DNA of 10,677 nucleotides from Tieghemiomyces parasiticus (Eukaryota; Kickxellomycota; Dimargaritomycetes; Dimargaritales; Dimargaritaceae): assembly GCA_027575765.1 (NCBI GenBank), contig JANBPT010001326.1, positions 1-10,677 of the forward strand, given 5' to 3'. A program made the translations under genes and the position numbers. Under the pieces are notes generated by a model that saw only the letters and a list, made by a program, of their open reading frames with translations, had not been told where the DNA came from and searched no databases. Below, piece by piece: positions 7,985-10,677 of this stretch (positions within the stretch are counted from its first letter, which is position 1; every line of letters starts with the position of its first letter).

Positions 7985-8543
7985 TCTCTAAGTGGCCTTC
8001 CTAATTTGTGTGACGCATGGCTATCTATGCGCCGCCGGGGGGCCAATCCCAAACATGGTGAACCTCCTAGTCGCCAGCACATTAACAATGTCTCACCAGT
8101 CCGTCGGGGAGTGCCAAGTCCAACGCATACAAGCCGTGGGTGTCTGGAAAGGCTGCTTGTACGCAATTGTAGCCTTGGAAGGCCACAATTTCCATACGCC
8201 GCTCCTAGGCCACTGAAATTTATGAACACAGTCTAAGTGGATGAGGGCCATGCTGCGCACATGGGCCCGGCCCTCAGCCAAGGCTAGTCAATGGCGAGCA
8301 ATAGATAACTATGGACGCGGCTTCGTAGAAAATTCCCTGTTAGCGTACTCCCTTCTTTGCTAACTCGTCCAACGAGCCCCCCGAGAGGGCGCCGGGCTGG
8401 GCCGATTTCCATTGCAGAGGGGGGTGGGCACAGAGACGACATAATGCATGCAGCCTATCCAATTGAGTAATTTTGACAGAGGCGTATCAACTGGGCCCGA
8501 GCTCGCAGTCGAAGGAGACAGGTAGAGTCTATGCGGCGAATTG

Positions 8544-8564
8544 GCGCACCCTCGGATGGTGCGC
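8544..8564. repeat. Short perfect hairpin
   Basis: GCGCACC and GGTGCGC form a perfect 7-bp GC-rich stem around a 7-nt loop (ctcggat). One such stem is about what chance would give in 10 kb, so no function is claimed. Confidence 0.3.
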
Positions 8565-8974
8565 GTTCCCCGCTAGTTGTGAATGCCGCCGTGGCTGTCC
8601 TGCCGCCTGGCCCCAAAGCAACTAAACAATCAACTGTCTAGCTGGTCAGATATCTTTGTCATTGGTAGGTGGATGGCGCTGACGGCTCCACCTAGCGTCC
8701 ACTCAATGCTGAAATACCAGCAGGTGGGAAACTGGCGGGGCGGAAGGGCTGATCATATGCGACCGGGGTCGAAGCGATCGGCTCTTTGTATGCTCGGCGT
8801 TGAAGTGAACGGCCCACCGGGAGGCTTCTCACTTTCCCAGACTAGCAGTGGAGACATCCCTTCGGACAACGGTGAGGTGTGCAGTGCAAACCTGACTGAT
8901 GCCGTCCGGTTCTGAATCTTGGGCTTAGCGAAAGTGAAGATGGCAGATAAAATTGGGGGCGATGGAAAGCGGGC

Positions 8975-9002
8975 GAGTGTGTTTGTGTGTGAGTGTGGGG
9001 GG
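8975..9002. repeat. GT-rich low-complexity tract
   Basis: A (GT)n-like stretch interrupted by TT and GA runs into a G6 run. It sits in a purine-rich segment (8925-9010), so the minus strand is pyrimidine-rich, as in the leaders of the two minus-strand genes. No gene starting below it on the minus strand could be recognised. Confidence 0.6.
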
Positions 9003-9030
9003 AAATTAAAGAATTGCTAGCCGTCCATGG

Positions 9031-9114
9031 CCTGGTCGGAGGATTGTGACAGAGCAAAAATAATTGTGACTGTATGCTGCAGACAATCCTGTGCAATCCA
9101 ACCGTCAGACCAGG
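9031..9114. repeat. Nested inverted repeat, possible structured RNA
   Basis: CCTGGT (9031-9036) pairs with ACCAGG (9109-9114), CGG (9037-9039) with CCG (9102-9104), and GGATTG (9041-9046) with CAATCC (9094-9099), giving a 15-bp interrupted stem closing a loop of about 47 nt. An alternative inner pairing is AGGATTGT (9040-9047) with ACAATCCT (9083-9090). The sequence does not match the snRNA or tRNA signatures I know. It could be a small structured RNA or coincidence. Confidence 0.3.
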
Positions 9115-9454
9115 TAACGGAAACTGGCCATGAGTGGCACCAGCTTGACGACCCAATATCACCGATAGCGCATTGATAAATTCCAAAAATAGGATTACCG
9201 GCTACCGTCAGGAGATGGGCTCTAGCCACCTAAGGCCAGGCCCTCAACTGGTCGGGACCAAGGCTGTCCTGTTGCAGCCATTAACAGCGGCCGTGTCGAC
9301 GATTAGCGGTCAACTGTGAAGGGTGGGTTGTAGACCTCGTAGGTTTGAACCTACACCACCGCCCATCCTTTATCGCAACCTGAATAAACCACCCGCCAAA
9401 CAATGAGCGTAAACAATTGAGTCAGCCGACCAGGCTCCCATGTAACATGGCGCT

Positions 9455-9991
9455 TTGCTCCCAGGTCCACCTGTCCCGTCTCCGTGCTTCTCCGGGTCTG
9501 CCACTCCACTGTCCTCTCGTTTATGCGTAAAGGCACTCTGGACCGGGTTGGGAATTGGGAGGGAGCAGTTCATTCCCACCTTCCTGGCGACCACCAGGCT
9601 TGCAGGGGGGTGGCCGACCCCGGCTCTAGGGAGGGATCTGCACGCATGTTTGCCTGTCAATCGACATGGTAGCGGATGCCACGCCGAAAAAATGGGGGAG
9701 AATAATGTAGGGAGAAGGCCTGCCACTGGTACATGTCTTCCGCTTGAGACCAACAACGCTGACCCCTCCGCCACCGCGCATAGTGGTGTGGTCTGGGCTT
9801 CATGGCCCTGCCTTGTATCTTTGAACCTTCCATTACCAGTGAAGCCTTCGCTGCACACTTTTTCCTCAGGCTGTGCCGCTACACTGCTTGGCTTCCTTCA
9901 AAGTACTGCTCCTTTCACATCACCGCCTGGCGTCTGGCCTATGGGTTGCTATGACGAAACCACTAGGCTGGGGACTGAGGGCAACCTATAA
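9455..9991 (+). other. 178-codon open frame without an ATG start
   Basis: The frame opens at a TTG and its first ATG comes about halfway through. On the other strand 9370-9858 is also open for 162 codons, starting at GTG. The predicted proteins show no domain, signal peptide or membrane segment that I recognise. The region is GC-rich, which lowers stop frequency, so overlapping open frames can arise without selection. Most likely non-coding, but it is the longest plus-strand frame in this half. Confidence 0.12.
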
Positions 9992-10114
9992 TCAAAGCAA
10001 TGACTGTCATAGTATACTTCCTGGGCTAACTAAGCCGCGAATGTGAGGGGCTGTGTATCGAGCGGTGGTGTATACGGATAAACTATCATCGACTAGGTCT
10101 AGACGGATCCGTGA

Positions 10115-10441
10115 CTTGGGTACAGCCCTCCCACCGTCTCACAGATAAGGAGTAGAAGTCCGCCATCTAGCACAGGTCAGACAGGGTATCCACACAGCGT
10201 GGAGAGAACAAGAAAGGCAGGGGGTGAGACGATCACCCTCACCATTTTTCTACAGGCCAGCCAACGTTTATTGCTCATGAATCGCATCCCCTTAAACTTA
10301 ACCGTAGAAGCCCCAAACGCTGCTTTGGATCCGATATACCAATATCTGTACGCCTCGACCGACCTAGACTTAGCGGTCAAGCCAGTATGGGATTTGTCGT
10401 CCACCGATCCCGACATAATAAAACAAGTGAATTTCAGGTAA
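10115..10441 (+). other. Protein-like open frame flanked by splice-like signals
   Basis: The frame is open for 108 codons from 10115 to a TAA at 10439. A pyrimidine-rich tttttctacag ends at 10255 and ttcaggtaaag spans the end at 10434-10444, resembling 3' and 5' splice sites around a 61-codon segment. That segment reads like a globular protein, rich in Leu, Asp and Pro, with many TTA and CTA leucine codons unlike the GC-ending codons of the two real genes. An internal ATG at 10277 would give 54 residues. It could be an exon of a gene from the adjoining repeat, a relic, or chance. I do not recognise the sequence. Confidence 0.2.
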
Positions 10442-10516
10442 AGTCCATCATTAGTAGGGACGAGTTAAGGTTGGCAATTGATTCTAGTTTGCATTGCAGT
10501 GCTATATTGTCGTTGT

Positions 10517-10677
10517 GATAGGCGTAAGCTACTCACTTAAGAAACAACTGTTTAGGCTGTAACTAGGGCTGTGGAGCGTAACTTGAGTGATGCCTATCCA
10601 TCATAGCCTAACGGCCCGGAAGTCTTCCATACATGAACTAGAAGCAGCATTACCCATAGCTGCAGCTTGGCTGGGCT
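10517..10677 (-). repeat. Right copy of the terminal inverted repeat
   Basis: Read on the minus strand from 10677 inward, this copy matches 1-162. It is identical for 77 bases (10677-10601), with three mismatches in 117, then about 70% identity with one missing base to 10517. The 10-bp palindrome agctgcagct recurs at 10658-10667. It carries no recognised gene. The target-site duplication expected of a transposon would lie outside the window and cannot be tested. Confidence 0.96.

Larger units (their letters stand above)
7211..10516. other. 3.3-kb region with no supported gene
   Basis: Open frames occur on both strands (for example 7606-8229 minus, 7775-8236 plus, 8583-8915 plus, 9370-9858 minus and 9455-9991 plus). 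Most begin with GTG or TTG and not ATG, several overlap each other on opposite strands, and none resembles a known protein. The most protein-like short frame is at 10115-10441. Hairpins and low-complexity tracts are listed separately. A multi-exon gene with small exons, or a long non-coding RNA, cannot be excluded by eye. Confidence 0.5.

Noticed and set aside
7606..8229. 207-codon minus-strand open frame
   Set aside because: It starts at GTG, its composition (Arg, Trp, Ser, Pro, Cys) looks like translated non-coding DNA, and the opposite strand is open over much of the same span.
9321..9368. tRNA-like segment with a B-box-like ggtttgaacc and the flanking cgcccatcc
   Set aside because: The 7-bp inverted repeat at 9339-9354 leaves only a 2-nt loop, or a 6-nt loop with a shorter stem. 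Neither strand gives a 5+7+5 T arm with a matching acceptor and anticodon stem, so no tRNA can be folded.
10224..10255. GT...AG 32-nt possible micro-intron
   Set aside because: It is too short for an ordinary spliceosomal intron, and the hairpin-forming ggtgag/ctcacc may explain the pattern.
1..10677. CRISPR array, linear plasmid or virus-like element
   Set aside because: No regularly spaced direct repeats were seen, and no DNA or RNA polymerase, capsid, ATPase or terminal-protein gene. The genes present are ordinary nuclear fungal genes.

Overview
The window looks like nuclear DNA from an early-diverging fungus, most likely of the Zoopagomycota/Mucoromycota type. The evidence is an intronless TM9-family membrane protein with a Kozak-like start, a secreted AA11-like lytic polysaccharide monooxygenase (LPMO) with a C-terminal cysteine module of chitin-binding type, and a eukaryotic tRNA-Phe with an oligo-T Pol III stop. 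The placement comes from protein style, not from a search.

Layout. 1-162 and 10517-10677 are inverted copies of one repeat. The outermost 77 bp are identical, 114 of the outer 117 positions match, and similarity decays inward to about 70% by position 162. 163-737 holds no recognisable gene. 738-2711 (minus) is a complete TM9 gene. 2712-3294 is its pyrimidine-rich leader and promoter. 3295-3367 (minus) is tRNA-Phe(GAA). 3368-5461 is AT-richer intergenic DNA with one weak reverse-transcriptase-like relic on the plus strand. 5462-6748 (minus) is the LPMO gene, with a TATA-like box at 7201-7208. From 7211 to 10516 I find no convincing gene, only open frames mostly lacking ATG starts, a few hairpins and low-complexity DNA.

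Function. The three solid genes are all on the minus strand but are separate units and not an obvious pathway: Golgi/endosome membrane traffic, secreted polysaccharide (probably chitin) oxidation, and translation.

Main caution. The terminal inverted repeat resembles a transposon, but the perfect match is exactly 77 bp and ends at the first mismatch. That is what a de Bruijn assembly with final k = 77 gives when both contig ends stop at the same repeat. I therefore favour a contig bounded by two inverted copies of a dispersed repeat over a gene-carrying element, although the sequence alone cannot settle it. No transposase, integrase or other mobility gene was recognised. I did not find a clear novel system.
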